From assembly GCF_001679645.1 (NCBI RefSeq), contig NZ_LRUN01000009.1, forward strand, positions 32,940 to 96,939: DNA of 64,000 nt, in the 5' to 3' direction. The notes under the pieces are model-generated. The model did not search any database. It was not told where the DNA came from and saw only the letters and a list, made by a program, of their open reading frames with translations. This document shows positions 45,331 to 56,000 of this stretch, one piece after another. Numbering within the stretch: the stretch's first letter is position 1; the number at the start of each line of letters is the position of its first letter. This DNA is from Pseudomonas bananamidigenes. GTDB taxonomy: Bacteria; Pseudomonadota; Gammaproteobacteria; Pseudomonadales; Pseudomonadaceae. Both the position numbers and the translations under genes were made by a program.

Positions 45331-46278
45331 ATGATCCCGAACCGCGCGACACTTCCTGTGCGAATGGCGCTGAGCCTGCTTGGCTGCGCCGCCACCCTGC
45401 CGGCCCTGGCCACCGAAGCCGGCGTCGACAACATCGGTACCGGCACCGACGGTTTTTTCGTGCTGCCGCTGGACGTCGACAACCTTCCCGAAAACATGGT
45501 TGCCTTCAACCTCTACTACAACCATTACAAGGCGACGAAGCTCAACATCAGCTCATTCGGCGGGAAGGTGCCGAACGTCGAGATCGAATCCACGGCGGTC
45601 ATCCCGCGCATCGACTACCTGAGCCCGGTGCGGGTGTTCGGCGGACGTCTCGCCGGCTATATCGCCCAGCCATGGCTGAAGCAGGAAGTCTCGGTATTCG
45701 GTCAGAGCGACACCCGCGAAAGCATGGGCGATACCACCTTCGCGCCGATCATCCTGTGGGACATGGGCAAGAACCTGACCCTCGGCGCCGCCGTGGAAAT
45801 CACCGTGCCCACCGGCGAATACAGCGTCGATCGGCTGGCCAACACCAGCAACAACTTCTACACCTACAAGCCGCTGTTCTCCTTCACCTGGCTGCCGACG
45901 GACAAGACCGAAATCTCGATGAAGACCACCTACAGCTTCAACGAGAAAAACAAGGACACCGACTACAAGTCCGGGCAGATCTTCCACTTCGATTACTCGG
46001 CCAGCTACAAGATCACCGACGACCTGATGCTCGGCGTCAACGGCTACTACCTGAAGCAGACCACCGACGACAAACAGTTCGGCCATACCGTGCAGTTCGC
46101 CGGTCAGGATGTCGACGATGGCGTACGCGGCAAGGTCTTCGCCATCGGCCCGGCGCTGCACCTCACCTTCCTCAAGTACGCCAGCGCGGAGATCCGCTGG
46201 GCCAGGGAGTTCGACGTGGAGAACCGGCCGGAGGGGGACATGTTGTGGGCGAAGGTGAGTATTCCCTATGCGTTTTGA
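45331..46278 (+). CDS. Outer-membrane protein of the phenol MetA-pathway transporter family
   Basis: A 315-residue protein with a signal peptide (MALSLLGCAATLPALATEAG). A beta-barrel-like body follows (PENMVAFNLYYNHYKATKL, GDTTFAPIILWDMGKNLTLG, VEITVPTGEYSVDRLANTSN). It ends with SIPYAF, a C-terminal aromatic residue as in outer-membrane proteins. The family is thought to import aromatic or hydrophobic compounds. GAGGA lies before the ATG at 45331, and an upstream ATG at 45319 is in frame. Confidence 0.8.
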   Translation: MIPNRATLPVRMALSLLGCAATLPALATEAGVDNIGTGTDGFFVLPLDVDNLPENMVAFNLYYNHYKATKLNISSFGGKVPNVEIESTAVIPRIDYLSPVRVFGGRLAGYIAQPWLKQEVSVFGQSDTRESMGDTTFAPIILWDMGKNLTLGAAVEITVPTGEYSVDRLANTSNNFYTYKPLFSFTWLPTDKTEISMKTTYSFNEKNKDTDYKSGQIFHFDYSASYKITDDLMLGVNGYYLKQTTDDKQFGHTVQFAGQDVDDGVRGKVFAIGPALHLTFLKYASAEIRWAREFDVENRPEGDMLWAKVSIPYAF

Positions 46279-46532
46279 GCGTATTTGTAGGAAAGCGCGC
46301 CTGAATGTGTAGCCGGAAAAGCTGAAAAATACTGGGGTGGAATTGGCCTACAGCGGCGGTCGAGATTGCCGGACAACGGTGGGAAACGTCCGGCAGATTT
46401 CAATGGGGGTACTTGCAGATACTGGGTCCCGCTGCCTCGTGGCTCCTCGAGGGCTCATGGGGTGCATCGTCTGCCAGTGACGACAATGGGCCATTCCCCC
46501 TTAAACTGCCGAGATTGATCACGGAGATCACT
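46279..46532. other. Intergenic region with a stem-loop (46367-46395)
   Basis: No gene is supported. TGCCGGAC and GTCCGGCA form an 8-base stem with a 13-base loop at 46367-46395. There is no T-tract, so it is not a classical terminator. The rest likely carries the promoter of the toxin-antitoxin pair. Confidence 0.45.
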
Positions 46533-46727
46533 ATGAGCATATTGCATTCCCCGTTTTACGCTGACTTCGAATCCGAAGAAGAGGCAGAGAGCTACGATCG
46601 CTGGTTTCGTGCCGAGGTTCAGGAGGCACTTGATGATCCCAGCCCGGGCATTCCCCATGATGACGTTATGGCAATGCTCGACCAGATGCTGGAAGAGATG
46701 CGCAGGAAGCCCCGCTCTGCTGCTTGA
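46533..46727 (+). CDS. Antitoxin of a ParE/RelE-type toxin-antitoxin pair (RelB/StbD-like)
   Basis: A 64-residue acidic protein (MSILHSPFYADFESEEEAES). YDRWFRAEVQEALDDPSPGI and PHDDVMAMLDQMLEEM are typical of the short antitoxins paired with ParE-like toxins. GGAG lies eight bases before the ATG. It should neutralise the toxin encoded immediately downstream and repress the operon. The toxin reading frame overlaps its 3' end. Confidence 0.82.
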   Translation: MSILHSPFYADFESEEEAESYDRWFRAEVQEALDDPSPGIPHDDVMAMLDQMLEEMRRKPRSAA

Positions 46728-47001
46728 ATGGAGCAGCAAGTCCTCGCGTCAACTGGCTGACATCTTCAAATACATCGAGCAACACAACACCAACGCTTCC
46801 ATTTCGCTAAGACGCAAGGTGGGTGTCGCAGCACAGCGACTGTCATCAATACCTTATGGTTACCGGCCTGGCCGAGTACCTGGCACTCGCGAAATGGTGA
46901 TTCACCCGAACTATCTGCTGGTCTATCGAGTGAATGGCCACATCAAAATACTGAGGGTGCTTCACGCCCGACAAAAATACCCTCCAACTTCATCAACCTA
47001 A
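46717..47001 (+). CDS. ParE-family toxin (probable CTG start)
   Basis: About 94 residues, LLLEWSSKSSRQLADIFKYI..., with YGYRPGRVPGTREMVIHPNY and LVYRVNGHIKILRVLHARQK, which match ParE/RelE-superfamily toxins. No ATG, GTG or TTG occurs at the conserved N-terminus. AGGAAG at 46704-46709 lies seven bases before CTG 46717, making a CTG start likely. In-frame ATGs (46657, 46660) further inside the antitoxin gene would add about 20 non-homologous residues. ParE toxins block gyrase, though that target is not proven for this subfamily. Confidence 0.78.
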   Translation: MLLEWSSKSSRQLADIFKYIEQHNTNASISLRRKVGVAAQRLSSIPYGYRPGRVPGTREMVIHPNYLLVYRVNGHIKILRVLHARQKYPPTSST

Positions 47002-47026
47002 AAAAAGGGCGGCCAAATGGCCGCCC
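47000..47026 (-). terminator. Rho-independent terminator of the giant exoprotein gene
   Basis: On the minus strand GGGCGGCC-ATTT-GGCCGCCC is followed by a run of T. It lies 24 bases beyond the stop codon of the leftward exoprotein gene and at the 3' end of the toxin gene. Confidence 0.88.
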
Positions 47027-47049
47027 GAAGCGTACTGCACGAGAGTCCT

Positions 47050-50000
47050 TTACAACGTCAGCTGCCCCCGCTCCTCCTCGGTCAGCTGCTGTTTCGCCTG
47101 TTCATCCAGGGCTCCGGCGCCCAACACCTGCACCGGGCTGTCGGGGTTGTAGCCCGGTGTCGGTGCGCGGCTGGCGCCATCGCGGGTCGGGGCCAGTTGT
47201 TCGTTGCCGAAGCTCAGCACCTGCACGGTGAACACCGAGGCCTGGTTCTGTCGTGACGCGGCCTGCTGCTGACGGGCGACGTCTTCCGCCGCCTGAGTCG
47301 CCGACGACGCCGCGGAACTGGCCGATGTGATCGCCCCGGTGTTGACCGCCGAAACCACCGGCACACCGGTCGCCTTGCCCTGCACCGAGATGTTCGCGGC
47401 ATTGACCACCGTCAGCGCGGCGATGTTGACGTTGCCCGAGACGCGAATCCCCGCTTCGCCCGCATCGATAGTGCCCAGCGGCGCGATCAGGTCGATGTCC
47501 CCCGGGGCCACTTCGGCAATCGGGTTGAGCGTGGCGATACCGGCACCGGTGCTCGGCACCGAGGGCGACAGGGTCACGTTGCCCCAGCTGTCGTACACGC
47601 GTTTCGGCGGGGTATAGACCACAGTGGTTTTCGAACCGCGACCGGCGTTGATGTCGCCCTCGGCGGACCAGCCCAGAATCGAACCGCCGAAGGTGGTCAT
47701 GATCCGGCTCTGCCCCAGCAGGATACTGTCCCGGGAATACAGCTGAATGTTCCCCGAACCCTGGGTGATGATGCCCGCCGTGGACGGCGGCGCGGCGCCT
47801 TCTATGCCGAACACCTGACCACCGCCCGGCGTGAGCATCTGGATATCGCCGCCAAACAGCGTCTTGACCCCGGCGCCTCCATAAAGAGTGATATCGCCGT
47901 CATAACGGATCGGGTTGCCGGCCACATCGGTGCTCGGGAACAACGAAGCGATGGCGTTACGTCCACGCAGATAACTGCCTTTGCGCGGGCCGTCGACATC
48001 GTTGTACTCCAGGCCACCGGCGCGCAGCTCGGCGAAATACACCTGGCGGGCAAAGATCGCCTGCTCGGCACTCGGCAGCGCAGCGAAGAACGCTTGCGCC
48101 TGTTCGGCGTTGCCGCTGAAGCCATAGCCGAGGTTCAGCCAGCTCTGCAGTTCGTCGAGGTAAGTCTTGACCACTTTGCCCGGTTGCCCATTGAGGGAAG
48201 CATTCGGGTCGGCAAGGTTCTGCGGATTCAGGTAGCGGGCGATGAACCGCGAATAGTCCGGCCCCTGTGCCCCCACACCGGCCTGCAACACCACACTGGC
48301 GCCCGGTCGCTGATCACCCGCCACCAGCGAGCCGAGACTGGTGATGCTGGCACGGTCTTCCATGAGGATATGGCGCCCGGCATTGATATCCAGGACGCCG
48401 GGACCGGCGATATCGAAGCTGCTGTAAAGGATGTCACGCCCTGCCGAAACCCGCGAAACATCCCGAGGATCGTCATGCACGAACAGGTTGCCGGTCGAAG
48501 TGATGCTTTCTGTTACCGGTACGCCCATCTCGGCGTTGGGCACGGTCGTGGGGTTGCCGAGGAAAGTGCCCGACGCCACGATATCGCGCCCCGCCAGCAT
48601 CCACACCGGGCCTGCCGCTTCGTACCAGGTCCGTTTCGACAGATTGAACGTCAGCGTTTCACCACTGCGCACCCCCACCAGGTCACCGGTCAAGGCATAG
48701 AACCGTGCGGGCGCCTGCACCTCGCTCAAACCCGAGTAACTGTTGGCATCGAAAGCAAACAGCGGATAGCGCAGGTTTTTATCGGGTGAAACCCCGTCAC
48801 TGCCACGGTTGGTCATGACCGGCGTTTTTGAAGTGTTGTTACCGTAGCCATTGAAGGCCGGTGCGAATGGCGTAGCGATGGCCGACGGACTGGCACCCGA
48901 CTGATTGATTGCATAGCCACCGGCATAGATCGAATCCTGCGCCAGGAGCTCCAGTTGCCCGGCCTTCGAGGGCGCCAGCAACAACGAGTACGCCGTCGCC
49001 GGCAAAAATCCGCTGCCTTGCATGTAGGTCGCCGACGGCCCGGCATAAATCGAGCCCTGGGCCGCCACCGCACGCAGAATCGACGGATATACAAAGCGCC
49101 CATCGGTAGGCGATGTGTTTCGCCCGATCACCGGGCCCTGTCCGTCGACCTCGCCCAGTTGTGTACTTGGCGTCAGGTTGCCGCCAGCCGAAAACAGATC
49201 GATAGCCGTGTGGTCGGTCCATAGCGAGAAACCACTCAATCCGCCCCCGTCGCGCACGACTCCGTCAGCGGTGGAGAACGGCGTCGAGTTCTGCAACCGG
49301 ACCCGACCCGGGTCCGCCGCGCCACCCAACACCAGATCGCCGCGGGTATTGAGGCTCATGCCCGAGTCGCCAGGGATCAGCACCAGGCCGCCGGAAGCAC
49401 TGCCAGCGGTGGATGTGAACGGGTCAAACGGTCGGACTTCGCGCGGGTCCTGCACATAGGATGCTGCGCCGTACTGCAGATTGATTCCACCCAGCGCTGC
49501 GCCGGTCAGTCGTGCAGCGCCGCGCAGGTTGATCAAGGCGCCTTGCAGGTCGTGTCGGGGGGGAGCCACGCCATTATTGCCGGCCCGGGCCTGCAACGAC
49601 GGATTGAGCGAACCACCGATGCGGATGTCCATGTCACCGCCACCGGTCAATTGCAGCCGCCCATCCTCGCCGACGCGCCCGGTACTCCCGACCGCCACGA
49701 TCAAGCCTTGACCACGGGGATAAAGATTGGTGTTGGAATTTTCACCCAACGCCTTGAGCATGCCCGCATCGGCACCTGCGCGCAGGCTGATGTTGCCGCC
49801 ACCCAACGTGCCGAAACCGGTGAAGCCAACCAGGAACGGCCCGGTATCGACGCCTTGGTCAGGCAACGGCTGAGTCGCATAACTGCCGAAGTTGATCCAC
49901 CACGCCGTCGGCACATCGCTGTTGCCGGTACCCTGGCGCCAGAGCCAGTTGCCCACCGCCACACTTGGCACTTCTTCAGGTGTTTCCAGGGTTGCCGAAG

Positions 50001-53000
50001 GGCCACGCCGCCCCAGCACATCCCCCGAAACAGAACCACCGGCGTTGATGGTCAGGTTGCCGCCCATCCGGGGGTACCAAGCCTGATACAGACTGTCGTT
50101 GCCCGTAACCCACCGCTCGTAATCGCTGCCGGCACTGCCCAGCACCGAACCGTTGTCCGACAGACGTCCGCGCGGCTGGTTGAAGCGTGGATCGATCTCT
50201 TCGGATTGGGTGCCGGCGGTATACACGCCAAACGGTGAATCCATGCTCAGATTGCCGGCGGCGAGCACGTCCAGATCCCCGGTGCCGGTGCGCAGCACGC
50301 TGAACATTTGTGTGCGGGTCTTGACGGTAATGCCCGGTTTGTTTTCCACGCACAGCTCAGGGAAAGGCCCACACCAGGCCAGCACGTCGTCATCGCTTAT
50401 CGCTGACCCCGGGGGCATGCCCATCCAGTTGTCCGGTGCCCAGGTCCATCGCGGTGCCGAAACGCAGGAGTTCGGTGCCCAGTCGCACCATTCCTTGAGC
50501 TCGTCAGGGACCGGATCGCCCGGGGTGAAACCACCCAGGTTGCCTTCACCCCAGACCAGGGTTGGTGGTTTTTCAGTGACTTTGAGCCCGTAATGCGTGT
50601 CGGCCAGACGCAGATTGCCGTCGCTGGAAACCGGCTTGATCGCACGCGTATCGGCGGCGCCCAAATCGGCCCCCGCCACCACCCGCATCGACCAGGACGC
50701 GCTGCCGGCCGGCAACAGGCTGGCAACGGCCCAGTTGCGCCCCTGCTGGTTGCCGTTCAATGGCCGCAATTCGATAAAAGCCGTGCCATCGGCCAGCACC
50801 ACATCGGTCATCGACGGAATCAAGGAACCGCGCAGCAATGCCAGCGATCCACTCAAGCGCACGCCTTTGATGGCATTGGTACCGGCTTCGACGCTCCCCG
50901 GCAACGGCACGCCTTTGGGCCAGCGAATCGCTTCGACAGAGGTGACGCCATTCAAGCGAATGCCCGCGCCAAGGCGACTGCCGGCCGGCAATGTGACGCT
51001 GTCGGTCAACAGCGTTCCAGCGGCATAAAGCAGCTGACCCGAGGCATCGTGAACTGCGCCTGCCAATACCGTACCGGCGCCCAGCGTATAAGGTGCGGCC
51101 AGGGTCGCCTCGGTTGGCAACAACGTGCCACCGGCCAGGGTTGTCGCTTGCAGCGGCACGTCGTAGTTCAGCGTGACGCCCGGCTGGAACAGCGTGCCTT
51201 CAGCCAATGTGACGCCAGCCCCCGGCACCACCAGATCTCCGCCGAACGGCTGAATCCCCGGCAACAGTTTCCAGCCTGCATCGTCGACCGTCTCGGGTGG
51301 TGGTGCAAAACCGTCATTGAGGCTGCCGTGAATATCGAGGTTGCCGCCGGCACGAATCACCAGGCTGCCTGACTCGCCAGAGCCATGGATTGCGGTTTTC
51401 TGCGTATGCGGATTCAGACTGGCATAGCGGTAACCGGACAGATCCACATCGCCCTGCACCACCAGATCACCGTCAGCGGTTTTGCTGACAATCTCGACGC
51501 CCGGCCGCAGATGGAAGGCATCGGCATAGGTGGCATTGTTCAGGCCGGACAGTTTGTTCTGCAGCAGGTTGCTGTTGAGCAACGCGGCATCGATGAATGC
51601 CGTGCTGTCGCCATGGATACGGTCAAGGTAGGCCTGGTCGATGACCTGATACGGACGTCCGCTGGCCGCCGGGTCTGTACCGTCGCTGGCATCGCTGTAA
51701 CGGCGCATGGCATTGAGCCCGATCGAACGGGCGCCCTGAATGTCCAGCGTACCGCTGGCATCAATGGCGATGTCACCGCCAGCCAGACGTGGCGCGTTCA
51801 GTTCCAGCGTACCGCGCGCCAATCCATCGGATTGCCCGGGCAATGGCCCCGAAGCAGCCTCGGTGCCATGGCGCAGATCGATCCGCGCGCCGGTCCCCAG
51901 TGTCAGCCTGCCGTCGCCGGAGTTGAGCTCGACCATCGCCCGGTTCGGTGCATCGATGATTTTTCCGTAGCTGTCGACCCGCAACACACGGCCATGGGTA
52001 TCGAGCACAGCACTGCCGGTCAACGTCAGGCCGTTCTTCGCCGACAGACGAATCGAACCGACCCTTGCACCACTCGCGTCGACAAGCCCTGCGACGGTCA
52101 GGCTACCGTTGTCCACCGAGACATTAACCTCACCGGCACTGAGCCCGTTGCCGATCAACAGATCACCCTGCTTGAGCTGCAGGCTGCGGCTGCCAAAAAC
52201 CTGCCCTGCGTTCAAACGCTGGTTAAGGGCCGCGAATTGCTGGCTCGGATCGCCATTCAAGTGTTGCGCGCGGATGTCCACGCCACCGGCCTTGTACGGC
52301 ACCCACGTGCCGCCTGCGTCATAACTGCCGCTGCTGGCGCCGAGGATCCGGCCCTGCAGATCGACCATTCCGGCATCGCTGCCCAGGGCAATGGCGCTGA
52401 GATTGCCGGCCTGATTGTTCTGCGCCGACAGGTCAATGAGCGAGCCCGCAGCCTGACGGATATTGCCGTGGCTGCTGTACAACGCCACATCACCGCCCCA
52501 GCTGTACTTGTTCACATCGTTGAAGGCCAGGGCACGCCCGGCCATATCCAGGTACGCGCCACTGTTCAGGGTCAGATCTTCTGTCGATTTGATCACCAGT
52601 TTGCCGCTGGCCAGAGCAATGCGACTGTCGAGCGTGACATTGCGCGCATCGAGGGTCAGTTCCGCGCCGAGGGCATTGGCCGCAGCCGGGGTACCGCCGC
52701 CAGTGAGCGTCAGGTTGTTACCGGCCTTGAGCAGATTCACCGAGGCCGCCTCTCCCGTCAGCAACGGGGTGCGCAGGTTGAGGTTGCCGCCGCTGTAGGC
52801 ATAGCCCTGGACCGGATCGAAAGCACCTTGCGCCTGATACACCGCCAGGCTGCCTTTGTGGTTGGCGGTGATGCGGTCGCTGGCGGTCAGATTGACGTTG
52901 GCAAAACCCAGCACCAGGCGATCGTTCTGCTCCAGACCACTGGCCTGCGGATTGGGCCCGTAACCGAACTCGATGCGTTGTGCCTGTATGTCGAGCGTGC

Positions 53001-56000
53001 CCTGTCCGGTGCCCGCGCCGCCGCTGATGACAGCAGCGGACGCTTGCGTGGCACCGTTCCACACCAGATTGGCAGTGCGGATGCTCGCCACGTCAGTGGC
53101 TTCACCCAAGCCGTAAATGGCCGGCGTGCCGAGTATCAGATTTTGCAGTTTGCTCACGCCAGTCTGCGGATCCAGCGTATCGAGAGTGACATTGCCATAG
53201 AAATTGAATGCATCGCGGCTGGTCAGGCTCAACGTCTCCAATGCCGGAGCGCCGAACTGCGTGTCGCCGCGCAACAGCCGGTCGAGCACGTTCTGATTCA
53301 GGGTCAGGCCGGTCGGCACGCGACTCCCGGCGGCACTCAAGGCTTCGGCACTGCCGGCATTGATCGCGCCCACCGCCAGCGTCAGATGGCGGGTACCGAA
53401 GCGTACCGTTTCATCAAGCTCGAACCGTTTGTCTGTGGCCGCCGTGATGCTGCCCTTGGAGTAAAGCAGCGTCGGGTTGGTGCAGGCGGTCGTCGGGCAG
53501 TTGCCGATGCGAATATCCCCCGCGCCAGAGGTCGGGGTCGACGGCGACGGCGCGAGCACATTGGTCCAGCCGTTCGAGACCACCAGCAGACCTGCCGTGC
53601 CCGGCGCATAGGTAAAGCCTGCGGAAGAATCGTACGGTACGTCGCCGCGCCCCAGGGTGTTGATCCCCGAGCCGGCCTCAAGACTGATGCGGCCACCGGT
53701 ACTGGTGGTACGCAGCAGCACTTCAGGCGCAGACAACACGGCGCCCTCACGCAAGCTGATATTCGATGTGTCGCCGATGAACGAGACGATGTTGCCAGCC
53801 GTGTTGTAATCGATCGTCGGCTGCGCCCCGAGGGTCAGACGGCCTGCACCCAGTCTGTTGAGGCTGTCGGCATAGAGCGACACACCGCTGAACCCCTCGG
53901 TACGCCGATGCCCGTCGCCGAGCAGTTCCACATCGCGTGCGCCCCTCACCACCGCCGTCCCGACCACGCCGCCGGTGGCCGGTTTGAACAACACCTGTCC
54001 AGAGAAATCCAGCGCAATGCCCTGCTCGGCGCCCGACATCAGGTACAGATTCAGCGACTTGCCGTCCATCGGTGCCAACGCCCGTGGTACGCCACGCCGT
54101 GCAGCGTCACTGCGGATGAATTGAGTAAAACCGGTTTCGTTGTACTGCGAATAGCGGCGCACGACATCGGCCGAGGTCAGGATGACCTGGCTGGCCAGGC
54201 TGTCGCGCAGCCCGGTGTTGGCGATCGACATCAGCCCCGAGAGGGTCCATGAACCATTGCGCAAGGGTAACGCGCCAGGCGTGACACCCGGTGCGGCCTG
54301 GCCGTTGACCTCGACCCGAAACGCCCCCGGCAACAAGGCGAACGTCGAAGGCAGCAGCGTATAGGTGCCCGCCGCCAGCCCCGGCACGCCGGCCCCGAGG
54401 GTGATCTGCTGGCCGATACGCGGATCAACCGCTCCCGCTTCGGCGAGCATCGGCGCGTAGGTACTCTGATTGCCGGGCACGATGGCGTACACCGGGTTGC
54501 TGGCCAGGCCTGGCAAACTGAACGTGCCGTCCGCAGCGTTGCGTACCAGCGGATTGAAGCGTGCATCGGTAGAGCCGCCGCGCCCGGACACAAATCCGGC
54601 CCCTCGCAGGTCGCCGCCGCCAGACAAATCGATCAAGGCGCCCTGTTGCACATCGACGTATCGCGAAGTCAGCGTTACACCGGCGGTTTCTGCGGTAATC
54701 CCCTTGAGCACAACCGATTTGCCAGCGTAGCGATAGTCGATGCCGTCGGTGGTGCCGCCATAGGGCATGACCAGTCCGTTCGCGCTGACCGACGTCACAC
54801 TGCCCGGCAACAAATGCAGGTCGTGGGTATTGACCACGGTCTCGTCACCCAGGCGGATCATGCCCAGCGGCGCACGAACAATGCCGCCCTGCTCGATGTG
54901 CCCGGCAGCCAGCGTCAGGTCGCCAAACACCGAGTAAGGCAGGGCGACCGGAGCGTTCCCGGCGCCGGTGATGCGCAAGGTGCGCGCCGGGTCGGCGCCC
55001 GGGTGCACGCTCTGGTAACCGACCCGCACCTCGGCAGTGACATCACTGGCCGGATAGATTTGCGCGGCTTGCAGGTTCAGGTCTCCTGGGGTCCACAACT
55101 CTGATTTGGTGGTGTACCCCGTCGGAGCCAGGAAGCGCAGATCAGCCCGGCTGTGCAAAGTCACCTGATCAAAGCCACGCCGACTGACCTCGATTGCCGC
55201 ACCGTTGCGTGACGCAATCGTTCCCGCCGTGCCGAACGACAGGCTGTTGCCCAGATCCAGCAAGTCCGCCGTGGCGTTGAACGTGGCGGGTGCCACATGG
55301 GTCGTGGGCGTATTCATGACCCGCGGGCGCAGGTAACCCGGCGCGTCGAAGTATTTGCCGGTCCCCGACAATCGCAGATACGGCGCTGACAGGTTGATCC
55401 GCGCATTGTCTCTGGCGCCGTCGGCCAACGCCAATGCGCCGGCATACAGGCTCAGACTCTGGCGGCTGTGCAGATCGACATCGCCGTCGAACGACAGCAA
55501 GCCGTTGCTCAACAGGCTCAGGTTGTCGAAACCGCCGGCCATCAATTGATTGGCGCCCAGGCGGGCACGACCGTATTGCAAGGCTGAAGCGCCGGAACCG
55601 GGCTGCAGATCCGGCGGCAACAGGGACTTGCCTGCGTCCTGTCCGAGGATGATTTCCCTGGGGGTACGCACTTCATTGGCGGCAAGATTGAGGTTGTAGA
55701 TCGGCGTCTCCAGCGCGATGTCCAGACGCCCGCCGGCTGCGCCCGCACCACCGGCGACTGCACGCAGGCTGCCATCGATGAACAGGCCGTTATAGGAGCT
55801 CAGGCTGATTCGTCCGCCGTCGGTGGCTATCGGCGTCGCCCCCTGCCCGGCGATATCCAGCACGGCTTGCGCGCCGGACGCATCCAGTCGCGCACCCTCG
55901 CGCACGATCACATAAGCATCGGCCGACGTGGCCGTGGCTTTTTTCGCATCGATTTCACCGCCGACGATGATCGTGCCGCCCTTGCCCACCAACCCGTAAG

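Noticed and set aside
51385..54252. 955-codon open frame on the + strand inside the giant exoprotein gene
   Set aside because: It is antisense to the exoprotein gene, has no family motif, and arises from the codon bias of the GC-rich opposite strand. The same holds for the 900-codon frame at 56665-59367.
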